The translations under genes were made by a program, and so were the position numbers. This document shows positions 25,981-35,798 of a stretch of DNA of 57,123 nt, piece by piece (positions within the stretch are counted from its first letter, which is position 1; each line of letters opens with the position of its first letter). The notes under the pieces are model-generated. The model was not told the origin of the DNA. It did no database searches and worked only from the letters and a program-made list of their open reading frames with translations. The stretch spans positions 1 to 57,123 of the forward strand of contig JAHCHE010000041.1 of NCBI GenBank assembly GCA_026129905.1, read 5' to 3'. This DNA is from Bryobacteraceae bacterium. GTDB taxonomy: Bacteria; Acidobacteriota; Terriglobia; Bryobacterales; Bryobacteraceae.

Positions 25981-28359
25981 TTGACAAACTCCGCCTTTCG
26001 TAGCCGCCGGCGCCGCTGGCCCGGCCTTCTTCTTCTGCTGCTTTTTTCGGCCGTCTTTCTCCGCGCCCAGGTCGTCCCCGGACATTACATTGTCGAACTC
26101 GAGGGCGAGCCCGCGGCCTCCGGAGCGGACCGGCTTCCCAAAGCCCGGCGCGCCGCCTACATCAAGGACAGGGAGGCCGCCATCCAGTCCAGGCAGCGGG
26201 CCATGCGGGCCCTGCTGGCCCGGTACGGCGCGCGAACCTACGCGTCCGTGCAGACGGTCGCGAACGCGCTGATGGTTCAGCTTCCCGACGAGCTGGCGGC
26301 GCGCCTGTCCTCGGTGACAGGCGTCGAGCGGGTCTATCCCGTCTACGAGATCCGGCCTTCGCTGGACGCGGCGCTCCCTCTGCACAAGGCGCCGGAGGCG
26401 TGGGCGCGGCTGGGCGGCGCCGATCTCGCCGGCGTGGGCGCCAAGATCGCGATCATCGATACCGGCATCGACCAGACGCACCCCGGTTTCCAGGATCCGA
26501 CGTTGCCGATGCCGGAAGGCTTTCCGCGCGCCAACACCGAAACGCACCTGAGCTACACGTCCAACAAGGTGATTGTCGCGCGCAGCTACCTGAGCCTCTA
26601 CGGAACCGAGCCGGATTCCTCACCCGCCGATACCCTGGGCCATGGAACCGGCGTCGCCATGATCGCCGCGGGCGTCTCAGTCACGTCGCCGCGCGGCGTG
26701 ATCAGCGGTATCGCTCCAAAGGCATATCTGGGCGCCTACAACGTCTTTCAGCGCAACGGCAGCACGCGCAGCGATCTTGTCTTTAAAGCCGTCGACGACG
26801 CCGTTTCCGACGGCATGGACGTCATCAACATCAGCCTGGGCTCCGCGTTCGCAACCCGCCCGGCGGATACGCCCTTCCCGGCCATCGTCGAACGCGCCAC
26901 CACTCTGGGCGCGCTGATCGTCATCGCCGTCGGCAACGACGGACCGGAGCCTTTCACCATCAGCGACTACGCCGTCGCGCCGGCCTCCATCGCGGTGGGA
27001 GCGACTTCCAGCAGCCGAGTTTTTTCGGGTTCGGTACGCCTCGCCACGGGCCGTCAGTTCCTTGCCATTCCGGGAAGCGGGCCGAATTCTGCGACGCCGA
27101 TCGCCGCGCCGCTGTTTGACGTCGCCGCCGTCGACCCCAGCGGGTTGGCATGCGGCAGTCTGCCGGGCGGGAACCTCGCCGGCAGGATCGCACTCATTTT
27201 GCGCGGCACGTGCACGTTCGAAACGAAGCTGACCAACGCCGAGGCGGCGGGAGCGGTGGCCGCGATCGTTTACACGCAACAGGAGCAGCCCGATCCCATC
27301 ACCATGTCGGTTGGCAGCGCGACGCTTCCCGGCGTGATGGTGAGTTACGTTGACGGCATCGCCATCAAGCAGGCGATCGCCGCGACGGCCGCGCTGACCG
27401 CGACAGTCGACTTCTCGACCAGCCCGGTAGCGGTGGATCCGAACCGCCTTATCGGCTTCTCCGGCCTTGGCCCGAGCACCGACTTCGCGATCAAGCCCGA
27501 TCTGGTGGCCACGGGAACAGAAGTGAGCGCAGAGCCGGGCGGCTACACGTACGCCAGCGGCACCAGTTTCGCCGCGCCCCTGGTGAGCGGCGCCGCGGCC
27601 TTGCTCCAGGCGGCGCGGCCCGGCTACTCCGGCATACACTACCGCTCGATGCTGATCAACGCCGCGACGCCCCTGGTGTTCGCCTCCGGCGCGGCGGCGG
27701 GCGTTCAGGAGGCGGGCGGAGGCGTGCTCAACATGGACGCCGCGCTGACGACGGCCACTACCGCCTACCCCACCTCGATCAGCTTTGGAACCACGCCGGG
27801 CAACCTGTCGCGCCGGCTGGCGATTTTCAACCTGGGCGCTGCCCAACAGACCTACGCCATTTCGGCCCAGCCGTTCACCGGTCTCACTCCCGGCCTTTCG
27901 GCCGGGTCCATCGTGGTTCCACCCCGGGACATGCGCGCCATAACGGTCAGCCTCCCGGCGCAGGGAGCGACCGGCAAATCCGAAGGCATGATCCGGATTA
28001 ACGGCTCCGCCGGAACCGCCGATATTCACGTGCCCTACTGGTTCGCCGTCCCGTCGTCCACGCCGGCCTACCTGAAGATCGTCGATCAGGATGAATCCGG
28101 TTCGCCCGGCGCCCTGATGCGGAGCGCCATATCCATCCGCGTCACCGACGCCTCCGGCATTCCGATTCTCGATCCTGCGCCAAGGGTGACCGTGGTCTCC
28201 GGCGGCGGCTCGGTAGTCGCCGTGTTTTCTTCCGACGAATCCTTCCCGGGCTTGTACGAGGCCACTGTTCGACTGGGACCCGAGCCGGGCGACAATGTCT
28301 TCCGCGTCGAAGCGGGAACGTTGTCCCGGGAGGTAACCATCCAAGCGGGTAGGCCCTAA
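25981..28359 (+). CDS. S8 subtilase with inserted PA domain
   Basis: A 792-residue exported protease (signal RSRRRRWPGLLLLLLFSAVFLRAQ). A propeptide is followed by the S8 domain: Asp in AIIDTGID, His in LGHGTGVAMIAAG, Ser in GTSFAAPLVSGAAAL. A PA (protease-associated) domain lies between His and Ser (GRIALILRGTCTFETKLTNAEAAGAVAAIVY). The C-terminal ~220 residues are beta-rich Ig-like modules. Start: TTG 25981 is preferred because GAGGT lies 7 bases upstream; another TTG at 25960 is in frame. The next gene starts at the base following the stop (TAAATG). Confidence 0.85.
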   Translation: MTNSAFRSRRRRWPGLLLLLLFSAVFLRAQVVPGHYIVELEGEPAASGADRLPKARRAAYIKDREAAIQSRQRAMRALLARYGARTYASVQTVANALMVQLPDELAARLSSVTGVERVYPVYEIRPSLDAALPLHKAPEAWARLGGADLAGVGAKIAIIDTGIDQTHPGFQDPTLPMPEGFPRANTETHLSYTSNKVIVARSYLSLYGTEPDSSPADTLGHGTGVAMIAAGVSVTSPRGVISGIAPKAYLGAYNVFQRNGSTRSDLVFKAVDDAVSDGMDVINISLGSAFATRPADTPFPAIVERATTLGALIVIAVGNDGPEPFTISDYAVAPASIAVGATSSSRVFSGSVRLATGRQFLAIPGSGPNSATPIAAPLFDVAAVDPSGLACGSLPGGNLAGRIALILRGTCTFETKLTNAEAAGAVAAIVYTQQEQPDPITMSVGSATLPGVMVSYVDGIAIKQAIAATAALTATVDFSTSPVAVDPNRLIGFSGLGPSTDFAIKPDLVATGTEVSAEPGGYTYASGTSFAAPLVSGAAALLQAARPGYSGIHYRSMLINAATPLVFASGAAAGVQEAGGGVLNMDAALTTATTAYPTSISFGTTPGNLSRRLAIFNLGAAQQTYAISAQPFTGLTPGLSAGSIVVPPRDMRAITVSLPAQGATGKSEGMIRINGSAGTADIHVPYWFAVPSSTPAYLKIVDQDESGSPGALMRSAISIRVTDASGIPILDPAPRVTVVSGGGSVVAVFSSDESFPGLYEATVRLGPEPGDNVFRVEAGTLSREVTIQAGRP

Positions 28360-31182
28360 ATGAAACCCTCTCTGTGCTCCTTCGTGTTCGCCTGCGCGCT
28401 CGCCGGCGCCTCTCACGCGGCGGCCGTTCGCCATGACGTCCTTGCCGGACTTCCGCTGCGCTTCGAGCTTAACGGGGGACAGACCGCCCCAGAGGTACGC
28501 TACCTGGCCCGCTCCGCCGGTCAGATCATTTACTTCACGGACTCGGGCGTCGTCTTCCAGGTCAGAGGCAGTAAGAACGATGCGGCGGTCGTCATGAAGT
28601 TCGCCGGCGGGGGCAAGCTCGACCCGAAAGCCGAAACCATGTTGCCGGGCCGCGTCCACTACCTGACCGCGGGCAGCGTTACAGGCCGCAACGGCCTTCC
28701 GACTTTCTCCCGCCTTCGCTGCCGCGGCGTCTATCCGGGCGTTGACCTCGTGTTCTACGGAACCGAAGGCCGCCTCGAGTACGATTTCGTACTCGCCGCC
28801 GGCGCCGACCCCGGGAAGCTGCGCGTCGTGTTTGAAGGCGCCGAAGCAATCCGCATCGACGAGGCGGGCGATCTCGTTGTCTCCACCGCAGCGGGTCCCA
28901 TGCGCCAGCACGCGCCAGTGGCGTATCAACGGACCGCGGAGGGCCGGAGGACCGTCAACGTCGCGTATGCGCTCGAAACGCCGGACCGCGTGAGCTTCCG
29001 CCTGGGCGCCTACGATCGGACCCGTGCCCTGACGGTCGATCCGGTAATCAGCTTCTCTACCTTTCTGGGCGGGAGCGGCATGGACGATGCCCGCGCCGTC
29101 GCGGTGGATGCCCAGGGCAGTGTTTACGTGGCCGGAACCACGGCTTCGGCGAACTTCCCCGTCACCTCGGGCGCGGTTGGCCCGTCGTACCAGGCGGGCC
29201 AGACGCCGGGCGACGTGTTCGTGGCCCGGCTTGACGCCAATGGCGCTTCCGTGCGCTATGCCACGTTCATCGGCGGAACCAGGACCGACGTCGCTACTTC
29301 CATCGCCGTCGATTCCACCGGCGCAGTCTATATCGGCGGCTACACGGATTCGCAGGACTTCCCCGTCAGCGCCGGCGCCTTTCAGCGCCAGAACCGCAGC
29401 TTCGGCGCGTTTACGGAAGGCTTCGTCGCCAAGCTCTCGTCCGACGGTTCCGGTCTGGTTTACTCGACCTATCTCGGCCAGACGTTCACCGAACGCGTGA
29501 ACGCGATCGCCGTCGACGCGTCGGGAAACGCCTTTCTGGCCGGCGCCACGGACTCGAGCAACTTTCCCACCACCCCTGGCGCTTTCCACTCGCTCACCTG
29601 CACGGGCGGAGGCTTCCGCGCTTTCGTGACCAAGCTCAGCGCCAGCGGCGGCTCGCAGCTATACTCGACCACGATCTGCGGCTCGTCCAACGACGAGGCG
29701 CTTGCCATCGCGATCGACGCAGACGGCAACGCCTACGTGGCCGGCAGCACCACCTCGACGGACTTCCCCGCTACGCCCGGCGCCCTGCGCACCACCAGCG
29801 GGGGCGACGGCAACGAGGCGTGGGTGGCGAAGGTCAACCCGTCCGGAAGCGCGCTGCTGTACGCCACGTATCTCGGCGGCACGGCGGCGGACGTCGTCAC
29901 GGGAATCGCCGTGGATGCGCAACGCAATGCCTACGTTACCGGCTACACACGCTCCGCCGACTTTCCGGCGTCGGCCGGCGCCTGGCAGCCGGCTCACGGC
30001 GATAACGGGCTTTTCGAGGATGCCTTTGTCGCCGTCCTAAACCCCGCCGGCGCGGCGCTGACGCACGCCACTTTCTTGGGAGGCTCCGGCCAGGACATCG
30101 CCTCCGCCATCGCCGTCGATTCCGCCGGCGCCGTCTACGTCGCCGGCAGCACGACGTCCCGCGACTTCCCGGTAACCGCCGGTCCCTGTCAGCCGACCTA
30201 CGCCGGAGGCTGGGACGCCTTCGTCGTGAAGCTCTCTCTTGCCGAGGCGAGGCTCGACTATGCCGCACTGCTGGGCGGCTGGGAAAATGACAGGGCGCAG
30301 GGGATCGCTCTGGATGCCGGGGGCAATGCCTACATCGCCGGATACACCGGGTCGCGCAATTTCACCACCACGCAGGGCGCCTATCGCTCCGCATACGCAT
30401 CCGGATATCAGGGCGCAGGCGACGCGTTTGTCGCGCGGGTAACGTCCGCCGCGGCGCCGGCCTCGCCCTGCATCGCGGTGAACGGCATCGTGAGCGCGGC
30501 CAGCTTTCTTCCGGGCGCCTTGTCGCCCGGGCTGATTTTTAGCCTGTTCGGCGCGGGTCTCGGGCCCGTCGAGCCGGTTCTGTTTACGGTGGGGCCCTCC
30601 GGCATTCTGGACAAGGTCCTGGCCGGGACGCGGGTGTTGTTCGACCAGGAACCGGCGCCGATCATCTTCACCTCAGCCGGGCAGGTCAATGCGATCGCGC
30701 CCTACGAAATCGCGGGCAAGCAGTCGGTGCGCGTCCGGGTGGAGTATCAGGGCGGGGCGACGCCGCACGTTGTGGTCCCGGTGGCCCCATCGCAGCCCGG
30801 TGTTTTTTCCCAGGACGTTTCCGGGCGCGGCGCCGGCGCCATCCTCAACCAGGACTACTCGGTCAACACGCCGGCCAATCCCGCGGAGAAGGACTCCATC
30901 ATCCAGATCTACGCCACCGGCGAAGGGCAAACGAGTCCGCCGGGCGTCAGCGGCAGAGTGGCCACGGACACACTGCCGACGCCACAGCTTGGCGTGGTGG
31001 TGACGATCGGCGGAGTGCAAGCGCCCATCCATTACGCGGGCGCCGCGCCCACGCTCGTGTCCGGCGTCCTTCAGATCAACGCCCAGGTGCCGGCCAACGC
31101 GCCTTCCGGCCGCGCCGTGCCCGTTGTAGTGCGCGTCGGCGACAACCCGAGCCCCGCCGGCATCACCGTGGCGATACGATAG
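28360..31182 (+). CDS. Secreted SBBP-repeat propeller protein with TIGR03437 C-terminal domain
   Basis: A 940-residue exported protein. A signal peptide and an N-terminal beta domain (~25-225) come first. Seven SBBP-type repeats follow (~230-700), each with the pattern (F/Y)LGG...D---(A/G)IAVD--G--Y(V/I)-G-T-S--FP-T-GA. The C-terminal ~230 residues (VSAASFLPGALSPGLIFSLFG, then INAQVPANAPSG) match TIGR03437, a domain largely confined to Solibacter and relatives. It starts directly on the stop of the subtilase gene, so the two are co-translated. It is probably a cell-surface or secreted binding protein. Confidence 0.9.
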   Translation: MKPSLCSFVFACALAGASHAAAVRHDVLAGLPLRFELNGGQTAPEVRYLARSAGQIIYFTDSGVVFQVRGSKNDAAVVMKFAGGGKLDPKAETMLPGRVHYLTAGSVTGRNGLPTFSRLRCRGVYPGVDLVFYGTEGRLEYDFVLAAGADPGKLRVVFEGAEAIRIDEAGDLVVSTAAGPMRQHAPVAYQRTAEGRRTVNVAYALETPDRVSFRLGAYDRTRALTVDPVISFSTFLGGSGMDDARAVAVDAQGSVYVAGTTASANFPVTSGAVGPSYQAGQTPGDVFVARLDANGASVRYATFIGGTRTDVATSIAVDSTGAVYIGGYTDSQDFPVSAGAFQRQNRSFGAFTEGFVAKLSSDGSGLVYSTYLGQTFTERVNAIAVDASGNAFLAGATDSSNFPTTPGAFHSLTCTGGGFRAFVTKLSASGGSQLYSTTICGSSNDEALAIAIDADGNAYVAGSTTSTDFPATPGALRTTSGGDGNEAWVAKVNPSGSALLYATYLGGTAADVVTGIAVDAQRNAYVTGYTRSADFPASAGAWQPAHGDNGLFEDAFVAVLNPAGAALTHATFLGGSGQDIASAIAVDSAGAVYVAGSTTSRDFPVTAGPCQPTYAGGWDAFVVKLSLAEARLDYAALLGGWENDRAQGIALDAGGNAYIAGYTGSRNFTTTQGAYRSAYASGYQGAGDAFVARVTSAAAPASPCIAVNGIVSAASFLPGALSPGLIFSLFGAGLGPVEPVLFTVGPSGILDKVLAGTRVLFDQEPAPIIFTSAGQVNAIAPYEIAGKQSVRVRVEYQGGATPHVVVPVAPSQPGVFSQDVSGRGAGAILNQDYSVNTPANPAEKDSIIQIYATGEGQTSPPGVSGRVATDTLPTPQLGVVVTIGGVQAPIHYAGAAPTLVSGVLQINAQVPANAPSGRAVPVVVRVGDNPSPAGITVAIR

Positions 31183-31188
31183 GCGCAG

Positions 31189-32241
31189 ATGAACGGTCGA
31201 GAACGCGTGCAGGCGATGATCGGCGGCCGGCCGGTCGACCGCCTGCCCTTGATGCCCATCACCATGATGTTCGCCGCCGACCGGGCCGGCGTGAAATACC
31301 GAGACTACGTAAGGGACCACCGCGTGCTTGCCCGGGCGCAACTCCACACCGCCGAGCGCTTCGGCCTGGACTACGTCTCCACCATCTCCGATCCCGCCCG
31401 CGAAGCCGCGGACCTCGGCGCGGGGATCGAATGGTTCGCCGACCAGCCGCCGGCTATCGTCGAGGACGACGCCCTGCTGGCCGACAAGGCCGCGCTCGCC
31501 CGAATGAAATTACCCGACCCGCTAGGTGGCGGCCGCATGCACGACCGGGTGCTCGGCATCGCGCTGCTGAACGAGCGCGTCGCCGGCCGGCTCATCGTTG
31601 AAGGCTGGGTGGAAGGCCCGTGCGCGATGGGCGCCGATCTCCGAGGCATCAACCGCCTGATGCTCGACCTCTACGACGATTCGGGGTTCGTCGCGGACCT
31701 CTTCGATTTCGCCGTCGCGATGGAACTGGCGTTCGCGCGCGCACAGGTCGAGGCGGGCGCCACGCTGATCGGCATCGGAGACGCCGCCGCTTCGCTCATC
31801 GGACCAGTTCCGTACCGGAAGTTCGTTTGGCCGCGCGAAAAGCGGCTCATCGACGGCATCCACGAGATGGGCTGCCCGGTGCGCTTGCACATCTGCGGCC
31901 GCACGCGCCGGCTGTTTCCGGAGATGGGCCGCCTGGGCGCCGATGTCGTCGATCTCGATTATTTGGCGCCTATCGACGAGGCTCGCGCGGCGATGGGCCC
32001 CGATCAGACGCTGCTCGGCAACATCGAGCCGGTCGGCGTCCTGCGCAACGGGACGCCGGAGACGGTCGCCGCGGCCATCGCCGAGTGCCACGCGCAGGCC
32101 GGTCCGCGCTACATCGCCGGCGCCGGCTGCGAAACGGTCCGCGACACGCCCGACGCCAACTTCGAAGCCCTCTGCTCCTACGCGCACACTACCGCAGCGG
32201 CAGCAGCGTGGCCGCCGCCTGCGACGCCAGGAACCCGGTGA
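31189..32241 (+). CDS. Uroporphyrinogen decarboxylase-like (UroD/MtaA-type) protein
   Basis: A 350-residue UroD-fold protein: MNGRERVQAMIGGRPVDRLPLMP is the family opening, VEGWVEGPCAMGADLRG matches the central strand, and MGCPVRLHICGRTRRLFPEM carries the His-x-Cys pair of corrinoid-type methyltransferases; true HemE lacks it. ADVVDLDYLAPIDEARAAMG and LLGNIEPVGVLRNGTPE complete the barrel. I infer a methylcobamide-linked methyl transfer rather than heme synthesis. It starts 6 bases after the SBBP gene, and its last 53 bases overlap the convergent GntP gene. Confidence 0.8.
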   Translation: MNGRERVQAMIGGRPVDRLPLMPITMMFAADRAGVKYRDYVRDHRVLARAQLHTAERFGLDYVSTISDPAREAADLGAGIEWFADQPPAIVEDDALLADKAALARMKLPDPLGGGRMHDRVLGIALLNERVAGRLIVEGWVEGPCAMGADLRGINRLMLDLYDDSGFVADLFDFAVAMELAFARAQVEAGATLIGIGDAAASLIGPVPYRKFVWPREKRLIDGIHEMGCPVRLHICGRTRRLFPEMGRLGADVVDLDYLAPIDEARAAMGPDQTLLGNIEPVGVLRNGTPETVAAAIAECHAQAGPRYIAGAGCETVRDTPDANFEALCSYAHTTAAAAAWPPPATPGTR

Positions 32242-33544
32242 CCCCGAGCACCGCCAGCAGCGGGGTCCAGGTCTTCAGCGCCTCCGCTTCGGTGAATCCC
32301 GCCATCTGCTTGTAGACCCAGAAGCCGCTGTCGTTCATCCACGATCCGACCAGCGAGCCCGAACCGATCGCGGCCGCCACGTAGACCGGGTGGTACGGCG
32401 GCGGCGACTCCACCATCAGCGGCGCCAGGATCGACGAGGCGGTGATCATCGAAACGGTGCCCGATCCCTGCGCCAGTTTCAGCAAGGCCGCCAGCAGAAA
32501 ACCCAGCGCCAGCATCGGCAAGCCGTATTCCTTCGACATCGCGCCGAGCGCCCGGCCCACGCCCGCCTCCACCAGCATGCCGCCCAACGCGCCGCCGGCC
32601 GCCGTGATGAGGATGATCAGCCCTCCGTTGGCCAGCGCGGTTTCGGTCCGCCTAGCCAGTTCCGGCAAGCTGTACCCTTTCTGGCGCGCCAGCAAGTGGA
32701 GCGCGATCACCGCGGAAACCAGCAGCGCGAAGCTCGGGTCGCCGGCGAACGCGGCCGCCCGCGCGACGCCGCTCCCGGGCGCGACGGCCCGCGCGATGGT
32801 GTTGGAAGTGATGAGCAGCACGGGGAGAGCGATGGGAAGCATCGCGTGGATGAAGCCCGGAAGGCGATGCTCTTCCTCATTGGCAAGCGCGTGGAGTTCC
32901 TCCATCGTCAGGCCGGGCGTTTCACGAAACGGGACCGGGAGAGCGCGGTCGCAGTAGGCGGCGAAGAGCCATCCGGCCGCGGCCATGGGCAGTCCGATCA
33001 CCAGCCCGGCGATGATCATCACCCCCAGGTCCACCTGAAGCGTCGCGGCGGCCGCCAGCGGTCCGGGCGTCGGCGGAACCATCGTGTGTGTGATGGCGCC
33101 TCCCGCGCAGATCGACATGACGAACAGCACGTAGCGGCCCCCGGTGCGGATCCGCATGGCCCGCGCCAGGGGGACGAGCAGATAGAACACCGTGTCGAAA
33201 AAGACGGGCCCCGCCAGCACGAACCCGCTCCCCAGCAACGAGAGCGACGAGTGCTTTTCGCCCAGCAGCCGCACAAATACGCGAGTGATCTTGTCGGCGG
33301 CGCCGCTTTCCATCAGACAGCCGCCGATCAGCGCCGCCAGCGCGATCACGATCCCGATGCGTCCGCAAACGTCGCCGAAAATGCGGACCACCGCCGGCAT
33401 GACCTCGGGGAGTTCGACTTCCGCCGACAGGAGGCCCGCCGCGATCGCCGCCGTGATCAGCGCAATGAACGCATTGATCTTGAAACGGATGATGAGGACG
33501 AACACGACGCCGACAGCAGCAGCCAGCACGACGAAAGGGGGCAT
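32189..33544 (-). CDS. GntP-family gluconate/organic acid permease
   Basis: A 451-residue membrane protein with about 12-14 hydrophobic segments: VLAAAVGVVFVLIIRFKINAFIALITAAIAAGLL, then GIVIALAALIGGCLMESGAADKITRVF, both GntP signatures, and a late AIGSGSLVGSWMNDSGFWVYKQMAGFT. GntP proteins take up gluconate or related sugar acids with protons. ATG 33544 is supported by length. It is convergent with the UroD-like gene, and its end lies inside that gene's last 53 bases. Confidence 0.9.
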   Translation of the reverse strand: MPPFVVLAAAVGVVFVLIIRFKINAFIALITAAIAAGLLSAEVELPEVMPAVVRIFGDVCGRIGIVIALAALIGGCLMESGAADKITRVFVRLLGEKHSSLSLLGSGFVLAGPVFFDTVFYLLVPLARAMRIRTGGRYVLFVMSICAGGAITHTMVPPTPGPLAAAATLQVDLGVMIIAGLVIGLPMAAAGWLFAAYCDRALPVPFRETPGLTMEELHALANEEEHRLPGFIHAMLPIALPVLLITSNTIARAVAPGSGVARAAAFAGDPSFALLVSAVIALHLLARQKGYSLPELARRTETALANGGLIILITAAGGALGGMLVEAGVGRALGAMSKEYGLPMLALGFLLAALLKLAQGSGTVSMITASSILAPLMVESPPPYHPVYVAAAIGSGSLVGSWMNDSGFWVYKQMAGFTEAEALKTWTPLLAVLGVTGFLASQAAATLLPLR

Positions 33545-33731
33545 GCTTGGATACTATCGGACTGGACGGGCGGCGCGCCTGGCCGGGATCTGTTATGTCG
33601 AGCGAAAGTCTTGCGGGGGCGAGTCGAAAGTCCTAAGCGGCGCGACATTTTTGGTCGATAAGCTCTCATGGTAGAGCTATGACATGACAGCGAATGCTTG
33701 CCTGGCCCACCGCAAGCAGTCTGTGCCTCTA

Positions 33732-33745
33732 ACTCATCATGATGA
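33732..33745. promoter_or_regulatory. 14-base perfect palindrome in an intergenic gap
   Basis: CTCATCATGATGAG, a perfect two-fold symmetric site, lies in the 357-base gap before the DUF932 gene. That gap otherwise holds only a weak 43-codon frame (33684-33815) that I do not count as a gene. The site could be an operator. Confidence 0.3.
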
Positions 33746-33901
33746 GGTGCGCAACTGCTTCAATCAGGGCCACAACATGGCGTACGAGAAGGAACTAGAC
33801 AACAGCAAGCTGTAGAATGGCGTTCTTGAGCCGCTCAGGGAATCGAGCAGATCGACTGAACAGCGACTCCGCATGACCGAAGAAAGTGATTGGAAGATCC
33901 C

Positions 33902-34870
33902 ATGGCGCACGATATCGATCAGTCAACCGGCGAGCCGGCCGTAGCCTACGTCGGTGAGAAGCCCTGGCACGGTCTCGGCGAGAGGTTGCCAGACAACCAG
34001 CCAATCGAGACGTGGCTCAAAGCGGCCAGACTCGAGTGGGAGCTGACGAGGCTGCCGGTTCAGTATCTCGTGGACGGAATGCATCGGACGATGGACGGCG
34101 AGTTTGTGCTCGCGAGGAGCGACACTCACGAAGCGCTGTCAATCGTATCGGACGGTTACAAAATCGTACAGCCGGCAGAGGTACTCGAATTCTACCGGGA
34201 CCTGATGGACGACTACGGGTACAAATTGGAAACTGCCGGGGCTCTGGACCGAGGCCGCAAAGTCTGGGCGCTGGCAAGAACGGGTATCAGAGCAGCCGCT
34301 GATACCCGCGGAGAAGACGAGATCGCAGCCTACCTTTTGCTTGCCACCTCGTGCGACAAAACACTCGCCACCACAGCGGCGTTCACCAGTATCCGCGTCG
34401 TCTGCCGGAACACCCTTTTCTTCGCCACCGAAGAGATCAGAGAAAGGAGACTCCCTCAGGTGAAGACGCCGCACAATCTCTCCTTCGACGCGGCCCGAGT
34501 GAAAAAGGAACTGGGGTTGATGGACCCGGCCTGGACCGCATTCCTGGCGAAAGTTCGCAAGATGTCTGCCTGCCGAATCGGCCTCGAGCAAGTATCTTTA
34601 TTCTTCGCCAGTCTGCTGGCACCGACGGACAAGCCTCTTTCAAAGCTGGCACAACGGGAGCACCAAACGCTGAACGCGCTGTTCAAGTCGGCGCCCGGAC
34701 AGGAGTTCGTTACAGCTAAAGGAACGCTCTGGGGCGCCGTAAGCGCGGTCACCTACTACGTGGACCATGTACGCTCGGGGAAGGACGAGAGGTTGGATGC
34801 AGCCTGGTTTGGCGCCGGGTCCGCTTTGAAGGAGAAAGCCTGGACTCAGGCGAGTGCGCTCGTAGGATAG
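33902..34870 (+). CDS. DUF932 / phage-plasmid-like protein (TIGR03299 type)
   Basis: A 322-residue protein opening with EPAVAYVGEKPWHGLGERLP, the classic start of the TIGR03299/DUF932 family, followed by HEALSIVSDGYKIVQPAEVLEFYRDL and a helical C-terminal half. These proteins are carried on plasmids, phages and integrative elements; their function is not established. ATG 33902 is chosen because it opens the conserved domain and GGAAG lies 7 bases before. It probably forms an operon with the unknown gene at 34889 and marks a mobile-element remnant. Confidence 0.85.
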   Translation: MAHDIDQSTGEPAVAYVGEKPWHGLGERLPDNQPIETWLKAARLEWELTRLPVQYLVDGMHRTMDGEFVLARSDTHEALSIVSDGYKIVQPAEVLEFYRDLMDDYGYKLETAGALDRGRKVWALARTGIRAAADTRGEDEIAAYLLLATSCDKTLATTAAFTSIRVVCRNTLFFATEEIRERRLPQVKTPHNLSFDAARVKKELGLMDPAWTAFLAKVRKMSACRIGLEQVSLFFASLLAPTDKPLSKLAQREHQTLNALFKSAPGQEFVTAKGTLWGAVSAVTYYVDHVRSGKDERLDAAWFGAGSALKEKAWTQASALVG

Positions 34871-34888
34871 CGGCGGGAGAGAGAGATT

Positions 34889-35737
34889 ATGGGCCACGGG
34901 AATCACTGGCGCTGTATTTTTCCGGATCTGACGAATGGCCTTGCCGAAGTCGTCGGATGGTTCTCACAAGGAGCCGTGCTGGGGCAGCGAGATTACACGA
35001 AGTTGCCGCTGCCCGGCGCCGACACCGGCGCGACAGTCGCGCTGATCGCATGGCCAAGAAGCGGACTGCGAGCCAACTTCGTTGTGGTCCGCGATAAGCG
35101 GAGTGGGAGAGCGTACCTACACACGGCTTTCCCAGCCGCTTCCAGCGGCTGCCGCCATAAGATCCGCATCGACGCGGTCCGCGAGGTGAGTTGTGGTCTG
35201 GAAGCGCGGATTTCGGGAGTGCTGGGGGATGCGGCGGTAACCTTCTTCGATCCGCTCTACAGCCTGAACCGGGATCGATACAGCCCAGGTGCCGTTGTCG
35301 ACGTGGAATTGGCCGGGATCGCATATTCGATGAAGGTTGTGCCCGGCGGGACCAAGCTGAGAACCGCAGTTGGCGATGTATCTATGGACGGAGCAGCAGC
35401 CCTGATGTCGGTGGGGAACGATGCTTCCGACCGAAGGGACCGGACCTTCGGCGACGAAAAGGCATTCGGCGTGGCCTACCTGGAGCAAACAGACACGTAC
35501 CCCTTACCCGATGACTATCAGTTCTGCGCGCCAGTCAAACATGTGAAGGAATTGGAGATCGCCGGAATCCCGGTTTGGAAATGTCGGGCTATTCTGATGC
35601 GAGTTCAGGATGGCCGCCAGGAAGTCGAAGTCGACATCTATGCCACTCGGGAGAGCTTGAGGGACGGCGCCGCTCCCGGGCCAGGCGACGAGGCTTCCGG
35701 GACGCTATGGCTGCAGGGGACCCTACCACCTCTGTGA
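34889..35737 (+). CDS. Unknown protein linked to DUF932
   Basis: A 282-residue protein with no signal peptide or transmembrane segment. I do not recognise the family. A beta-rich first third (GADTGATVALIAWPRSGLRANFVVVRD) and a central FFDPLYSLNRDRYSPGAVVDVELAGIAYSMKVVP strand run suggest a small beta-barrel or OB-like unit. It starts 18 bases after the DUF932 stop with GGGAGAGAG just before ATG, so it is co-transcribed and likely part of the same mobile module. Confidence 0.65.
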   Translation: MGHGNHWRCIFPDLTNGLAEVVGWFSQGAVLGQRDYTKLPLPGADTGATVALIAWPRSGLRANFVVVRDKRSGRAYLHTAFPAASSGCRHKIRIDAVREVSCGLEARISGVLGDAAVTFFDPLYSLNRDRYSPGAVVDVELAGIAYSMKVVPGGTKLRTAVGDVSMDGAAALMSVGNDASDRRDRTFGDEKAFGVAYLEQTDTYPLPDDYQFCAPVKHVKELEIAGIPVWKCRAILMRVQDGRQEVEVDIYATRESLRDGAAPGPGDEASGTLWLQGTLPPL

Positions 35738-35798
35738 AACCAGGACAGAAACATTAGGACAAAACCTTATCTGGCTGGCGTTGATTTACGAGATCAGT

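Noticed and set aside
31189-32241. hemE (heme biosynthesis uroporphyrinogen decarboxylase)
   Set aside because: The HxC motif and overall pattern fit corrinoid/methyltransferase-type UroD relatives, and no heme genes are adjacent.
33684-33815. 43-codon frame before DUF932
   Set aside because: No ribosome site, no recognisable family, and it spans the 14-base palindrome.
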